From Pomphorhynchus laevis (lineage: Eukaryota; Acanthocephala; Palaeacanthocephala; Echinorhynchida; Pomphorhynchidae): 64,000 nucleotides of DNA. The stretch spans positions 62,001-126,000 of the forward strand of contig WNNJ02002490.1 in the NCBI GenBank assembly GCA_012934845.2, written 5' to 3'. Position 1 is the first letter of the stretch. Each line of letters starts with the position of its first letter. Shown piece after piece: positions 1 to 13,104 of the stretch. The notes beneath the pieces were generated by a model. The model was not told where the DNA came from, searched no databases, and saw nothing but the letters and a program-made list of their open reading frames with translations. A program made the translations under genes and the position numbers.

Positions 1-1830
1 CATTGAGAAGCTAAAAACGAAATTGAACCTATCTTCCGATATGTGTATTATGACAATAGACGCTACGAATGCCTTCAACCGGATAAACCGTGCCGTGGCA
101 CTTCACAACATAACATATGTATGTCCGACTCTCTCCTGTTCACTGCGCAATATTTATGCTAGTCCTTCTGAGCTTACAATTGGCGAAAACAGCATTTTCT
201 CAGTCGAAGGGTTCACCCAAGGTGACCCATTTGCGATGGCTGGATTTGCAATGACATCTCTTCCTCTTATCGAAACGATAAAACGCCAAGTACCATCCGT
301 TTATCAGATATGGTATGCCGATGACGCCAACTTTGTCGGACCACTGGATGTGTTGAGGCAAGTTTGGGATGCCCTTAAAACAGAGGGACCAAAATTCGGC
401 TATTTTACTAACCCACACAAATCTAATATTCTGTCTTACTCACCGATACATAATGATCTTCTCCCTGATTCTAGTATCAATTCAACAACAGCTGGCATAG
501 ATGTTCTGGGAACCCCAATTGGTTTTGACGATTACGAACAATCTTCTACCGCAATCATGTTTGCAAAATGGAAAGCTCTTGTCGAGCGTCTGAGTATGGT
601 GGCCAGAATCGACCCACACGTAGCCTACGCTGGCATGGTTCACTCGATCCAGTCGAAATGGATTCACATAATGCGCACATGCCGCTCAGTCGACAAAGTG
701 TGGTCCGACCTCGAAGAATTTATCAAATCGCAATTGCTGCCTCTTCTGGCAACTTTCAAGCCGAACAAGGAGATGACGGATATTTTGTGCTCACCTCTTG
801 AATTTGGAGGTATCGGGATAAACTCGCCTACTTTCGTTGCCACACTTGAACAAGCATCAGCGACAATGTTGGTTTCCTCATATGTCGATGAGGTGACTGG
901 CGACAACCTACGAGAAAAACAAAATGCAATCCTCCGCGAAATCACTCAATTCCGGTTCAATTCACACCAAGAACGCGCCTCAAAGATTATTAGCAAACTA
1001 GCCCCAGTCACCCAGAATTCCATTAAACATGCAGCACACCACTGTGCGTCTTCTTGGCTAAGCGCCTTACCACTGCGACAAGAACAATTCTATTTGTCAG
1101 CAAACGAATTTCACGACGCACTTAATGCACGGTATGGCAGTATCGAGCCTGAGATTGGAACGTGTAATTGTTACTGTGGCTCGAAGATTAATCTTCCCCA
1201 TGCACTATCATGCAAACATGGTGGTCTTCCGATTATTCGCCATAATGCGGTTCGGGACACTATAGCATCAGCGCTAAGCCAAGTTGCTCACAACGTTGGG
1301 ATTGAACCGGAGTTATCGAACGTTCCCGAGAGCACCCGTTTTGAAAATCCAGCGACTACTACCAAACAATGTGCCCGTCTGGATATTGTCTGCTCCGGTT
1401 TACACGGATCTCGATTCGAGCGGACGTTCTTCGACGTCAATGTCTTTTCTTCTCATGCTCAATCGAACACAATACGCAGTCCTGACAACGCTTTCGATTA
1501 TAACGAAAAAAGAAAAAAATCCAAGTACCTCGAAAGAATCCGAAGGATAGAAAACAGCTCCTTTATCCCGCTCGTCTTTTCAACATCAGGGGGTTTCGGC
1601 AAAGAAGCTAGTATGCTAGTAAAGACTATTGCGACCGCTTTAGCTCAACAAGGACACATACGCTACAGTGATATAGCTATTAGACTAAAAAGAAAAATAA
1701 GCTTCGAAATTGCTCGGTCAATATCGGCCTGTCTCCGGAGTCCACGGTCAACACGAGGTACTCCCATGCGTAGTACATTCAAACACCCAGCCGACTCGTC
1801 TTCGTAGCTGTATCCAGTATCCAATTCAGC
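1..1830 (+). CDS. LINE-type reverse transcriptase with C-terminal restriction-like endonuclease, 5' end outside window
   Basis: An open frame runs from the left edge of the window to a stop at 1807, so the protein is cut at its start; I see about 601 residues. In order it shows an RT block with DATNAFNR (motif A), GFTQGDPFAMAG (motif B) and WYADDA (motif C, about residue 106 of the visible protein). A long thumb/linker region follows, then a Cys/His cluster (CNCYCG, HALSCKHGG) and RLDI about 13 residues before FFDV. That last pattern fits the PD...D core of a restriction-like endonuclease. The tail SSFIPLVFSTSGGFGKEA is typical of a family I recall from cnidarians, sponges and other invertebrates. 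The protein would nick DNA and copy its RNA in place. The frame has no internal stop, so the copy is fairly young. A second fragment of the same family lies at 9970-10146. The clade name is uncertain. Confidence 0.82.
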
Positions 1831-4272
1831 AGTTTATTGCTCGACATTTTTGGACCCATTTGCGGGTAACCTTGATTGTATGCTTTACTAAAACAAATTT
1901 TTCCGCATTAAAAAAAAAAAATCCTACGAGATAGTGTCTCCAAAATCGCAGAACAAACACATTAGCAGATGTTTCTTTTTCTATAACTGAATGATGCCGC
2001 GCTGATTTATCGAGGAGCATTTTCGAAAAATATGCGATTGGCCTTGTGTTCCGCAAAATAATTGCTCCGATGGAGTATTCTGAAGAATCAGTCTCAACTG
2101 TAAAGCGTTCGGAAACATCGATTGACACCAATGATGGTTCGATTATCTTTTCACGAAGTGCGACAAATGATCTTGCGTATGAAGAGATCGGGAACGTGTC
2201 AACCGTGATGAAATGTCGCAACTTTTGTGAGAAATTCTTGATCCACTGGAATAATAAGAGAACAAACCGACAAAACGGCGCAGAGACTGTTTGTCTATTG
2301 GTAGTTTAAGAAAACGCAAGCACTTTACTCGATCGGAATCTGGTTTAATTCGATTGTTTTTGATATGATATTTAAGAATGCGAATGTTGTCAGTTGCTGT
2401 AACAGTTTTCTCTGTATTAAGAGTTATGTTGTACTTTCTTACGACCTCGAGAAAATGTTCGAAATTTCGGTCATGTTCAATGTTAGTTTGTCCGCTAATT
2501 ATCACATCATCTAAGTATGCAAAAATCCCTTCCAAACTCTCTTCGGAGATTAGTGAATTCAACACCCGTTGGAACACCGGTACGGCGTTAGTCAGGCCAA
2601 ACGGAATTCTCCGAAATTCGTAAAGGGCTCCAGCCGTAACAAAAACCGTAAATGGAATTTCATATTTTCTCAAATGTATTTGATGATACACTGAAGCGAG
2701 ATCTACTGAACTATAGAATGAGTATTGACTAACTTGATCAATTATATCATCGATTCTCGGAATTGGATATGCATCCAGGCATGTATACTGATTGACGGTA
2801 CGCGAATAATCGATAACTAATCTCAATTTCTTTCGATTTTTCACAATTAGCACTTGTGCGCGCCAAAGTGATTTACTTCGCTGAATGATTCCGTCTATTA
2901 ATAATCGATTTATCTCGGATTTCGTAAATCAAATTTCCGGTAAGGTAAAACGTCTCGATTTGGTCACAATGGGCTTCCAATACCTTGCATTGCCTCAAAA
3001 GAGACGAGGTGGAAATACTTGCATAGTTATAATTGAGTTTAGTGGAATACTCGATGCTTCTCCGTTGAATGATATGGTTGCTGACCGATGTAGTTGCAGA
3101 AAATTTTGTCCAAGTATGCATTCTGTGCAAAAATTGTCAAGAACACTGAATTCAAGATTATTGTAGCATCGACCAATAGTTGAAATATCAGTGCTAGCCG
3201 TTCCTCGCGTTAAAACAAGCTTTTTAGAGCTTGTTAGTGTCACAGGCATCCTCTTGCTAGAGTCATACCTTAGGTTAAGACGACGCACGACATCTGAACG
3301 AATATAATTGTTTGTGCTCCCGGTATCAATCATTGCAAATACACTCGTCCCTTTGCGATTGAGACAACTATAACGGTTCTGGGATTGCATGTGGATGAGG
3401 AAGATAGAGCAATAGACGAAATGGTGGATACACTTTTCGAAGTGCTGTTCCGACATTCAGTGCAAAACGCCTGAGTTTACCGCATTTTATGCAAGTAACA
3501 GTTCTTGCTGAGCAGTGTATTCGTTCATGTTTTGTCGTTCATCCACAAAAATAGCATGTTCATTTCTTGATTGGCTTTCTGGTAGTAGCGGCAGCATATG
3601 GATTTTGATTCTCAAAACTGACTTATGTTTGTTCGGTACCTTCAGTATCACTCGAATGATCGGATAGCGATGTAGCAGCAATCGATTGACCTTGCAGAGG
3701 ATCCTGACACATTTCAGCAGCAAGAAATTGAGCTTGTTCAACTGTTTTGGTTTGATCACAAGGTTGTGGCAGAGAGTGTATTGTTTTCAAGCAAGCGTTC
3801 CCGAATTGTGTTGAAACGAAGACCCGCTATGAGAGCATTTAACACATCCTGGTCCCGATGTTCGTCGGCAGTCACGTCGTCAAACTGGCATTCGGATGCA
3901 ATCGAATTCAATATGTCGATTTATTCTGCGATGTTTTCATTTTCTTTATGAGCTCGAGAAAGTAGTATGGAACGTGTATAGACAATACTGATAGGCTCCT
4001 CAAACATATCTTTGAGAATCTTTATCGCAGTGTCGTAGCAATTTGCATTCTTTATGGCTTTGTATATCGCTGGTGAAACAAAGTTACGAAAAATTGTAAA
4101 CTTTTGTGAATCAGAAGCGTGTATATGATGAACAAACTCCTCGAAGGTGTCTTACCATCGATGTCAAATATCGATAGAATGTGGATCGGTTGCTTTTACA
4201 ATAAGCTTTGGTGGCTGTAGATAGCGGGCTAAACAATCGTTGGTTTGATTACCGCTCTGGTCAGAATCCATC
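1826..4272 (-). mobile_element. Ty3/Gypsy-like LTR retrotransposon fossil (gag-like to RNase H)
   Basis: Read on the minus strand, this stretch gives in order a short gag-like start near 4271, a retropepsin-like region (DTGS and ILGQNF motifs, about 3456-2995), an RT with VDLASVYHQI and YLDDV (about 2853-2143) and an RNase H start (ETDSSEYSIGA, about 2110). The RT type places it with Ty3/Gypsy. It is broken, with several interruptions, and its left end abuts the LINE at 1-1830. I could not find long terminal repeats. It looks old. Confidence 0.8.
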
Positions 4273-4497
4273 GAGAAATTTAAGCCAAATAAATTGAAAA
4301 TAAAAAAGTTAGATAGAATAACATACAATTCAGCCAAATAAATTGAAACAAAGAGCTAAACAGGTAGCTTTATTTGGCTGAGTATAAAAAGGAACATATC
4401 ATTAGTTACATGAAGATAACTAGTTGAATAATTAATTAACAACACTTATGTGATAAAGGAGCTCAATAAGCTCTAATCATCTGGTTATATCTGTCCT
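4273..4497. other. AT-rich spacer between retroelement fossils
   Basis: No coding potential is recognised. A short motif (agccaaataaattgaaa) occurs twice, near 4271 and 4331. This could be part of a terminal repeat of the neighbouring LTR element, but no partner copy is visible. Confidence 0.3.
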
Positions 4498-4818
4498 GAT
4501 CTCCTTCCACCAATATACTTGAAGAATCTTGTCGACTTTATCGCCGTTCTTTTGTATTGGATCTTTTTTGCTTCTATCCATCTTATTCGAGTTCCGAATG
4601 TGTGGAAATGCTCTATCATAAGGCCGTTATACAAAAAGAGAATCGATGTTCTGTGGAAAGTTATAGACCTGTGAGTTTAACTTGGGTATTTTGCAGTATA
4701 TTGGAGAGGATATTGTCGTATAATCAACACCTACATAGATAGTAATAGGTTATTATGTCATAATCACCATGGCTTCCGGAAAAATCACTCGACTGTGACG
4801 AATCTTTTGATAGCCCAG
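4498..4818 (+). mobile_element. CR1/Jockey-like LINE reverse transcriptase scrap
   Basis: The translation, spread over more than one frame, gives VPNVWKCSIIRPLYKK, then RPVSLTWVFCSILERIL, then HGFRKNHSTVTNLLIA. These are the N-terminal RT blocks of CR1/Jockey-type LINEs (P.WK..I..P.YKKG, NYRPVSL, QHGFR). The scrap has frame changes and an in-frame stop and is joined directly to a Ty3/Gypsy fossil at its right end. It covers only about 100 codons. The C-terminal RT and the endonuclease are absent. Confidence 0.7.
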
Positions 4819-7585
4819 GAAGTTGGGAGTACCTATCACCAATGGTGGCAGTACCAAAGCCGAATGGAGACATTCGAGTTTGGCCAACTTAAGAATAGTA
4901 AACAAAGCAATAAGAAGAATTCAATATCCTATTCCTACAATAGAAGAGTTAACAAGCATTATAAGTCAGGCGAAAATATTCTTTAAAATAGATCTTGACT
5001 CGTTCTATCACCAGATTCTACTCGATCCAAATTCTAGAGAAATTACAACATTCTCGTGTGATTCTGGAATATTTCGATATAAGTTCCTAGTAATGGGAAT
5101 AACGTCCGCATCTGAAGAAGGACAACGTATACTACAACAATTCTTAAAGTGATATGACAACTGCCAAAACAGAGCAGATGACATCCTGGTAGGGGGTCGT
5201 GATACAAATGAGCATGATAGAGTGTTTAAACAAGTACAACACACCCTTGCAAAAAATAATCTAACAATTGCGTACGATAAGTGTAAATTTCATGAGAATG
5301 AAGTGGAATTCTTTGGACATATTATATCAAAGGACGGAATTAGGCCTTCAGAATCAAAACTTGAAGCAGTCACATTATTCATGGAACCAACCTATCCAGG
5401 AGCTACGCAACTTTTGGGGCTTGTCAACTATCTGATGAAGTTTATTCCATCATTAGTCCCATAAGCGAATTTCTTACGGAATTGACTCGATCCGGAAAGA
5501 AATGGAAATGGACAGAAAAAGAGCGAAATTGCTTTGTAAGCTTGAAGAACATTATTGTCAACAGTAAAACGGTATAGCACTTTGATACCGATCTGGAAAC
5601 GTACGTTATTACAGACTCTAGCACTGTTGGCATTGGATCCATATTATGCCAAAAACACAAAAAACATGTTAAAGCCGGTTTGCTTTGCGTCAAGAACCTT
5701 GACTTAAGTCGAAAGACGATACTGTCAACTTGAAAGCGAGGCACTGGCTGTAATCCGGGCATGTGAAAAGTTTCACCTATATTTATATGGAAAACGATTT
5801 ACTATTATGACGTATCACAATGCGATTACTACGATATTAAATCCGAAAGGGAAACCGTCCGCTAAAATACTAAGGTGGCTATTGAGACTACAACAACACT
5901 TATCGAGTATACATATGAAAGGCTCTTGTCTGTCATAGACAGACAAGATGTCTGTCTATGACAGACATCTTGTCCAGACAAGCAATGATTTACGAGAAAG
6001 AACGATCACCAGAAGAAGAATTAGTAGAAATGTATATAAATTTTGTAATCGCGCATCATATTCCAAAATCGATAGCCTTATTAGATGTTATAACGGTATC
6101 CGAGAAGGATACAGAAATTTTAGCATTGAAAGAAGCAATTTCGACAAACATTTGGACTAATAACATAACCAAACCATATCTACGAATACAACACGAGTTT
6201 AGCACAATGAGAGGATTGGCTATTAGAGAAGAAAGGATAATAATCCCTGCATCAATGAGACATGATATAACCAGGACAGCCCGAGAACACAGTTGGGAAT
6301 CGTAAAAACAAAACCTTACTGCGAATGAAGATCTGGTAGCCTAACATCAACAGAGACATAGATTAGGAAATAATAAATTGTCATGCATACGCAAGTGTGA
6401 ATCGAACGCTTCAATATACACCAATGCAAATGTCAAAAATAGCGGAACCGTGGAATACTATACATATAGACATATGCGGACCATTTTCAATATGATATTA
6501 TGTACTAGGAATTATAGATGCGGCGACCATGTGAATAATCGCAACTATACTTAAATTAACCATATCCATACGTGTCATAGAGGCCATCGAAACATGCATA
6601 TGCTCATATGGGGCTCCGAATATCATCTTGACCGATAATGGCCCTTAATTCTAATCAAAGGAATTCCACAATATGTGTGAGGAATCGGGTATTAGACATC
6701 GTCGAGTGACAATATATCATTCAGCAGCAAATGGAGAAATTGAATGATTTATTTGACACTATGATTAAAATGACAAGAACGACAACGGCAAAAGGACGAG
6801 ACTGGATGAAAGAATTAGACAAATTTCTTGTATACTATCGCATATCGCCACACTGCATAACGGAAAAATTACCAGCGAAATTATTATTTGAACGGGAGCT
6901 CAAAACAAAATTACCTGAGATAAACGTATCCGAAACTGAAAACGGTGAATATTTACGGACTCAAAAGTACGACACAGCCGCTAAGCAGAAAATAAAGAAA
7001 ATCGCAGGCAAGCGACGACATGCAAAGGAACACGACATTCAAGTGTGGGATATCGTATTGGTGGAACAGCCGAAACAAAATAAGCTTACAACCAGGTTCA
7101 ACAATGAGCTTTGGAGGTTATGGAAGTCAAGGGAAATGCGGTAAAGCTACGGAGAAATAACTTATACATATTACGAAGCGTAGAGCGGTTAAGCAGAATA
7201 AAAAGAAACACTAAACAACACTACAACTATCAGGAAGTTAGCGATATTATAGAACTAACATACGTCCACGTCGAACAGAATGACAAAGAACTACTAGACT
7301 ACAACATGGAGAACGATGACAATAGAGGTCAGAATAAACATATCAATATGCATTCAAGGATAGAAGACGAAAGCAGGCAACTAGCAAATGGGCGGATGAC
7401 GGAAACAAAAGATAGACCACAACGGGAGAGGAGAAAACCGGCTCTTTATAGAGATTACCAATTTGTGACGAATATAGAGTTCAGAGGAAAATCGTCTTTA
7501 TATAGCGATACAGATGAAGAAACTTATATCAGAAAACAGGAGAAAGATATAATGTATTCACATATTTATAATTATAGATAGACGT
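4819..7585 (+). mobile_element. Ty3/Gypsy-like pol fossil (RT, RNase H, integrase)
   Basis: The frames show, in order, RT (FKIDLDSFYHQILLD near 4983; FGHIISKDGIRPSESK near 5313), an RNase H-like stretch (about 5590-5900), an integrase-like stretch (about 6390-6900) and a basic, Glu-rich C-terminal region to 7581. The family is Ty3/Gypsy. The element is broken in roughly ten places and has no recognisable gag or LTR here. It is on the opposite strand to the Gypsy fossil at 1826-4272 and differs from it in sequence, so this is a second insertion. A CR1/Jockey-like LINE scrap abuts its left end. Confidence 0.8.
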
Positions 7586-7800
7586 TGGTGTTATTGTTAT
7601 AAATAAAGATTATAAGATCTTTACAGCACATTGTTATCAACGATGGAACTAATGCTACCAACGTTACTCTTAAAATTAGCATAGTTGAATAATGATATAA
7701 GATCGTGTACATACAGTATTGTGAATTTTTCTTCAAATTGACATTTTTTCAAACGTTTACGATATGTGAAGCCATTTCAAATATTTTTAAATGAATTATA
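7586..7800. other. AT-rich flank with no recognised gene
   Basis: The sequence after the Gypsy fossil has no sustained frame or repeat that I recognise. Confidence 0.3.
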
Positions 7801-8226
7801 GTCTATTAGCGGTTTAGAAAACCTAACGAATGTCAACTTTTTTTAATTTGAGAGCGTCTTTTAGCTCCTTATTAAACCAAGGACTGTGATGTGTTCGTGT
7901 CTTGGCTACCTTACGAAGAGTAAATCGTAGAGGCAATCCATGCAGAACTTATTCAAACTGATGCCATTATATCACATATACCGGATAGATATCGATGGAC
8001 TAACTCAAAGTCAGTTTTAAAGCATTGCAACATATTGGAACAAGGTTTAGGGTGCGACAATATATGTCGCACTCTAAATGAATTATATGTTATACACTTT
8101 AAATATTATATTATACACTTTAAACGAATTATAGTCTATTAGTGGTTTAGAAAACCTAACGAATGCCTACTTTTTTTAATTTGAGAGCGTCGTTTAGCTC
8201 CTTATTAAACCAAGGATTGATGTGTA
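7801..8226 (-). mobile_element. Two scraps of a CR1/Jockey-like LINE linker region
   Basis: Segments at about 7801-7950 and 8118-8226 are near copies of each other (roughly 100 bp shared) and read on the minus strand as SPWFNKELKDALKLKK. That is the linker between endonuclease and RT in CR1/Jockey-type LINEs. The left copy extends upstream as LRFTLRKVAKTRTHH. An AT-rich spacer lies between them. Either one fragment was duplicated locally or two insertions were truncated alike. Neither retains RT or endonuclease. Confidence 0.6.
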
Positions 8227-8830
8227 CTGTAATTGGAATTCTATCCTAGTCAAAGTCTAGGTCTGTAATTGGAACGAAGAGATCGATCGACTTTTTAGAC
8301 AAATGTTTGATCGTATACTTTTACATACATTTTTCAACTCTTTGGCTGAAAAATAAGAAAAGACAAAAAAACGGCCAGGGCATAAGTTACAGTTAAAATA
8401 ATTAAGAACAATTTTTATTTTGGCCTATCGAGGTTGATTAGTTCGTTATATTTGCCATTTTGAGAAATAAGTCGGAATATTGTAGTGTATCGAGTTAATG
8501 ATCTTATATTTGATGATTTTAAAACGAGAAATAGATCATTTTACTACACATTCCTTACATTACTTCGCACTAAATATTTTTATATTAAAAACTAATTTTT
8601 ATAACCATTATGTTTATGAAGGATCAATAGGTAATATGCCAAGAATCAGATCGGTTTATGAGGCTACTTATTTTGCTATATTAACTAAAAAGTGAAATAT
8701 CACAATATAAAAATTAAATATTTTAATCTTAAAGTTTTTTATCTCTCAGATATTTATAAAGTAAGAATTTTTATAACTCAATTTGTAAGAACCAATTGAT
8801 AGATAATATACAACATAGAAGAATAAGGAT
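8227..8830. other. AT-rich DNA with no recognised feature
   Basis: I see no gene, repeat family or structured motif. Short open frames are of chance length and lack recognisable residues. Confidence 0.3.
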
Positions 8831-9190
8831 TAGATGTCATCATGAGGAAATGGTAACCTACTAATGCGTCGTTAATATCACATCAGGAGTGCAGTATTTT
8901 TTAGTTAAATTCAAGAAATAAAATTATGACCTATTCAGATCACTTAACTAGGCTGTATTTTAAATGACGTATTATGACGCAGTAAATGGCAGAGGGATTA
9001 TAACCCAGTATTATTAAGTAGTATAATCAAGTATTATAACCAAGCATTATGACCCAATAGTTTTATGAACCGACTGATAATACCATATTGTAGAATAAAT
9101 ATTATAGATTATCAGGATAAACTGTTTTGTTATCACGTTTCGGCCCCTATCCATCAATCAAGCATAACGTATGTAATATTAAAAATTAAT
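8830..9190 (-). repeat. Dispersed repeat family G with minisatellite tail
   Basis: On the minus strand this segment contains GGGGCCGAAAC followed by TGATAAC, then a tail of GGTCATAATGCTTGG-type units. The same arrangement is found on the plus strand at 47290-48035 and 26270-26750, and without tail on the minus strand at 40340-40470, 18835-18945 and 61180-61330. It encodes nothing. The shared order of body and tail indicates one non-autonomous element whose tail is a 15-19 bp minisatellite. Confidence 0.5.
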
Positions 9191-9479
9191 TGTTACAATC
9201 TATTATTTTATAAATTTAGATTTTAATCTCTCCATTAATATAATAACCTCTATTATAATTTCAAATCTATTATTAATCAAATCAACTTAATGAGTATACG
9301 TATTTAATATAATTATAAAATAAACAAAACATAATAATGCTAAATCAAAATTCAATAATTAAATAATAAAATAAATAATTGTTTTAAGATTTTTATTATT
9401 TAAATCAAGTTAAAATAAAAAATTGAAATTTAAAATAAACATCATTTTTATGAATTGACTAATAAATAACAGACGTTAT

Positions 9480-9575
9480 ATCAGTCTCTATTATAATTTC
9501 AATCTTTGTTATAATTTCAATCTCTATTATAATCAATCTCTATTATAATCAATCTCTATTATAATTTCACTCTTC
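9480..9575. repeat. Short AT-rich minisatellite
   Basis: Units of about 14-23 bp based on tctctattataat with tcaa occur at least five times in a row. The flanks (9190-9480 and 9575-9960) are AT-rich with no gene seen. Confidence 0.6.
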
Positions 9576-9969
9576 ACCAATTAAATAAAATTTATATTTA
9601 ATATGTCCTTAAACCGACATAGCTGGGCATCAAATACATGCTTCCAATGTATTTTCTCTTATATAATGTGACTGTACAGAGCAATACTTTTTTCTAACTG
9701 AGTATATTATTTCCTATAAGTCATTAAAATATTCAATTCTAAAGTTTAATTTTTTAAATATATTTTTATGATTTATAATTAGGCAGCTTTTTGTTTGATT
9801 TAATTTTTATAAAAAAATAAAAAACAAAAAAGTCGTACATACCAATATATAGTTAGTTTTGACAATAAATATTTTTTTATCTCTATACAAGAAACGGTTC
9901 CCGCAAATAGGCCTGCAATTCACGAAACTATAATTTATGTTTAGATGTAATAAAATCTTTGAATATTTA

Positions 9970-10146
9970 TAATATTCTTTTCATCTTGTTGCACGGAGGC
10001 ATGCGGACACAGAGCGTGCAATCTCAAAGCTAATATTGCGTTTAATTTTAACGGCTATATCGGAATATGCCCAGGTTGACAGGTTGGCCGTTTTGGTGGC
10101 AATTAGCTTTATTAGCGTTTCAGCTTCTTTACCGAGTCCATAATTT
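9970..10146 (-). mobile_element. C-terminal scrap of the RLE-type LINE
   Basis: The minus strand reads GLGKEAETLIKLIATK, then YSDIAVKIKRNISFEIAR and SVSACLRATR. It aligns residue by residue with the last 55 or so residues of the LINE protein at 1-1807 (GFGKEASMLVKTIATA, YSDIAIRLKRKISFEIAR). The scrap is short but in one frame. It shows that this LINE family has more than one copy nearby and that the copies are diverged. Confidence 0.75.
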
Positions 10147-12200
10147 TTGCTAGTCCATGAATAACAAAAATCCTATTACCGGGCACAAATTTCACAGTCA
10201 GTAATGTCATACCAGTAAAGCAAACCGAATCCCTTGGCTGCTAAAGCTTTAGAAATGAGTAAAAAAACTTGTAAAATAAAACGTTTACATTCGCTTAAAA
10301 ATTTTCACTTCTAAGGATCATTAGTAGAAAATATAAATGTCATAATATTTTCTATAATAAATTTGTAGTAATTCTAAAATATAATTCTGTTTTATCGATA
10401 TTTGCTTAATATCAATTTTCGATTTGTTTTTAGATGGTTAACTTCAAACAATCGAATTTTCATGAAATTTTCATCATTGGATTTCCTCGGCCTATTCATT
10501 GCGTTGTTGAAGGCTTTCTTCCATTTAAGTTTGCTTTGTGAACTTAAAAAGATAAGCTTTAGTTTTCAAAATCAGAAGTTTATAAAATAGCTTGACAAAA
10601 ATAAAAAAATCTAAACTCTATAATGCTTTATAAAGCCACTAAAATAGATAGTTCGTTAAGCGCAATAAATAATTCAAAAGCTTTCCTTCTAGTTCTTTTA
10701 TGGGATATTTAATATTTGAAACTGAAAATGTATAAATTTTAAAAGAGTGCGCCAAACGTACGTGATATCCTTTTACTACAGTGTATTATAGGTGTTATAT
10801 CCACATTTCTGTAAATCACTACAAAATTCTATCTTAAAATATTACAAACTGAACGTTTCGATCAATAAAAAACTTACATTTTAGGATTCGTTCTTATTTT
10901 ATTGAAAATTCAATGGTTCATCTTGATTTCAATACTAAACCTCAGTTAATTCAGTGTTGCAGTATTTTAAGCTGCTGAGCAATATGATATGTTGCTCAAC
11001 ATCAAAACAGGGACAAAATAAAATGACCAACACCACAGAAAAAACTTTGATGAATTTCAAATAATACTTGTGCTTTAATTCTCAAAGAATTCAAGTTAGA
11101 ATTATCAGACTAATTATTAGACTTATCTTGACTAATTCAGTAAAAATAATTAATGATTTATTAGTCAAAACAATGACTGATTAATCATTAATCGATAGCT
11201 ATTTGATCGATTGTTATTTTACTTCTGATATTTTCGTTCATAATTCTGGAATATGGTACATGCAGGTATATCATTCTGAATTAGATTTATCTCATTTACA
11301 CAACTGCTTTAAATGCTAATTCACCGCTGCTTGAACATCAATATCCATTATGATAGCTAAACAATTTGAAAATTAATTTTTGTAGGATGCAGATAATTTC
11401 TGTAGATGCGACTTTTTCTGGGTAACTTGTACCCCAAGAAATACAATCAAACTTTCTGTGATACATCTCCTAAACAAAAACCCACGTGGATACAATTATA
11501 TAATTTTTAATTCGTCTATATATTTTTTATCTTAAATTATGATAATCTTGAAAATTTGTAAGCGAATGTAAACGTTTTATTTTACAATTTTTAAGATTCA
11601 CAAAAATCTAAAAATTGTGAATGAATTATTTTGATGAAAAAATATACGTTTTTATGTTACACTAAAGATGTACCTTAACTATTTAGTATAAAGTAAGAAT
11701 ATAATGTAGATAAATCTTTATTTTGTCGAGTTTCACATATTTTATTTCAAGGTCAATTTTAGTTTTAAGATAATTATTTGAATTAATTTTAATTAATTAA
11801 ATTAATTAATTTTTTCGCAATTGTGAAAATATTATTTATACAATTTTCCATATTTAATATGTGAAATGATAGTTTAAAAGTAGATCATCAGATGTTTACA
11901 AGGTTTTTGTATTTTAGATAAGTACAACGACTGCGTATAAACATTTAGTATACCAGATTATAATTTCATTTTCGCAAGCGTACATGATTTCGTTGTGAAT
12001 TTATTTGAAATTTAATATATTTAATATTTAGTTTTAAATCCAGAATTTCCGAGTTTTCTTTAAAAGCGAATGAATTTGTAGATGGAAAATGGATGAAGTG
12101 GTATTTGGTGTTGCAACAAAATAATTTTACGAGTCATTTTGTATTATATCAATTAATAAGTGATTTTATTCAAATTAATTTTAAAGATTGTATTTTTACT
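10147..12200. other. AT-rich DNA with no recognised gene
   Basis: Homopolymer-rich sequence with no recognisable protein or RNA. The longest open frame (10402-10590) has no family features. Confidence 0.3.
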
Positions 12201-12290
12201 ATAGAATGAACAATTGCATACACGAGCGAGTATCATCATTTGGTCGGCTTCATAAATTATCCTCGTGTGAATTCTTTAATCCTAGATGCA

Positions 12291-12364
12291 GCACTGTACA
12301 CTACAATCAGCGTAGGTGGACCTCATCAGCAGTAAGCCTACGCCTACCTTTCGTGTTTCGGTCC
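12291..12364 (-). ncRNA. Hammerhead-type core A1, permuted strand order
   Basis: Minus strand, 5' to 3': GGACC-GAAAC (stem II strand plus core GAAA); ACAC then GCGTAGG (stem III strand); TACTG-CTGATGA-GGTCC (stem I strand, core, stem II strand); CCTACGC then GTGTA (stem III partner and cleavage triplet GUA); CAGTG (stem I partner). Pairings seen: stem II GGACC/GGTCC, stem I TACTG/CAGTG (one G-U), stem III ACAC/GTGT plus GCGTAGG/CCTACGC with an internal loop. All core residues are present, but the strands are joined in the reverse cyclic order to a normal hammerhead. Catalysis is inferred, not shown. Confidence 0.72.
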
Positions 12365-12660
12365 TTTAATGATCTGCTGAAATTTTCCTCTGCTGCCTTT
12401 CTGTAAAAACAAACGATACAGTTTGTAAGGAATACATTTCCACTTGTGCAAACTGTACGTTGTTTTCGTCTTTTGTAACAAAAAGACGGAGATAGCACTA
12501 CAGTTGACGGAAACAACCGACAATCTGTCTTTTGAATTTTCTTGACAGGAAACCGGAATCTGCCAGGTTAATAGAATGAATAATTGCATACACGAGCGAG
12601 TATCATCATTTGGTCGGCTTCATAAATTATCCTCGTGTGAATTCTTTAATCCTAGATGCA

Positions 12661-12734
12661 GCACTGTACACTACAATCAGCGTAGGTGGACCTCATCAGC
12701 AGTGAGCCTACGCCTACCTTTCGTGTTTCGGTCA
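12661..12734 (-). ncRNA. Hammerhead-type core A2
   Basis: Same order as A1. Stem I is now CACTG/CAGTG, a perfect 5 bp. Stem II is reduced to 4 bp because the outer base of the GAAA-side strand has changed. Core CTGATGA, GAAA and GUA are intact. Confidence 0.7.
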
Positions 12735-13030
12735 TTTAATGATCTGCTGAAATTTTCCTCTGCTGCCTTTCTGTAAAAAACAAACGATACAGTTTGAAAG
12801 GAAAACATTTCCACTTGTGCAAACTGTACGTTGTTTCCGTCTTTTGTAACAAAAAGACGGAGATAGCACTACAGTTGCCGGAAACAACCGACAATCTGTC
12901 TTTTGAATTTTCTTGACAGGAAACCGGATCTGCCGGGTTAATAGAATGAATAATTGCATACACGAGCGAGTATCATCATTTGGTCAGCTTCATAAATTAT
13001 CCTCGTGTGAATTCTTTAATCCTAGATGCA

Positions 13031-13104
13031 GCACTGTACACTACAATCAGCGTAGGTGGACCTCATCAGCAGTGAGCCTACGCCTACCTTTCGTGTTTCG
13101 GTCA
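13031..13104 (-). ncRNA. Hammerhead-type core A3
   Basis: Identical to A2 in all core and stem positions that I compared. Confidence 0.7.

Noticed and set aside
8830-9190. Family G as another permuted hammerhead, because of GACC-GAAAC
   Set aside because: No CUGANGA strand with a matching stem II partner (GGTC) is found in a consistent place in the six copies.
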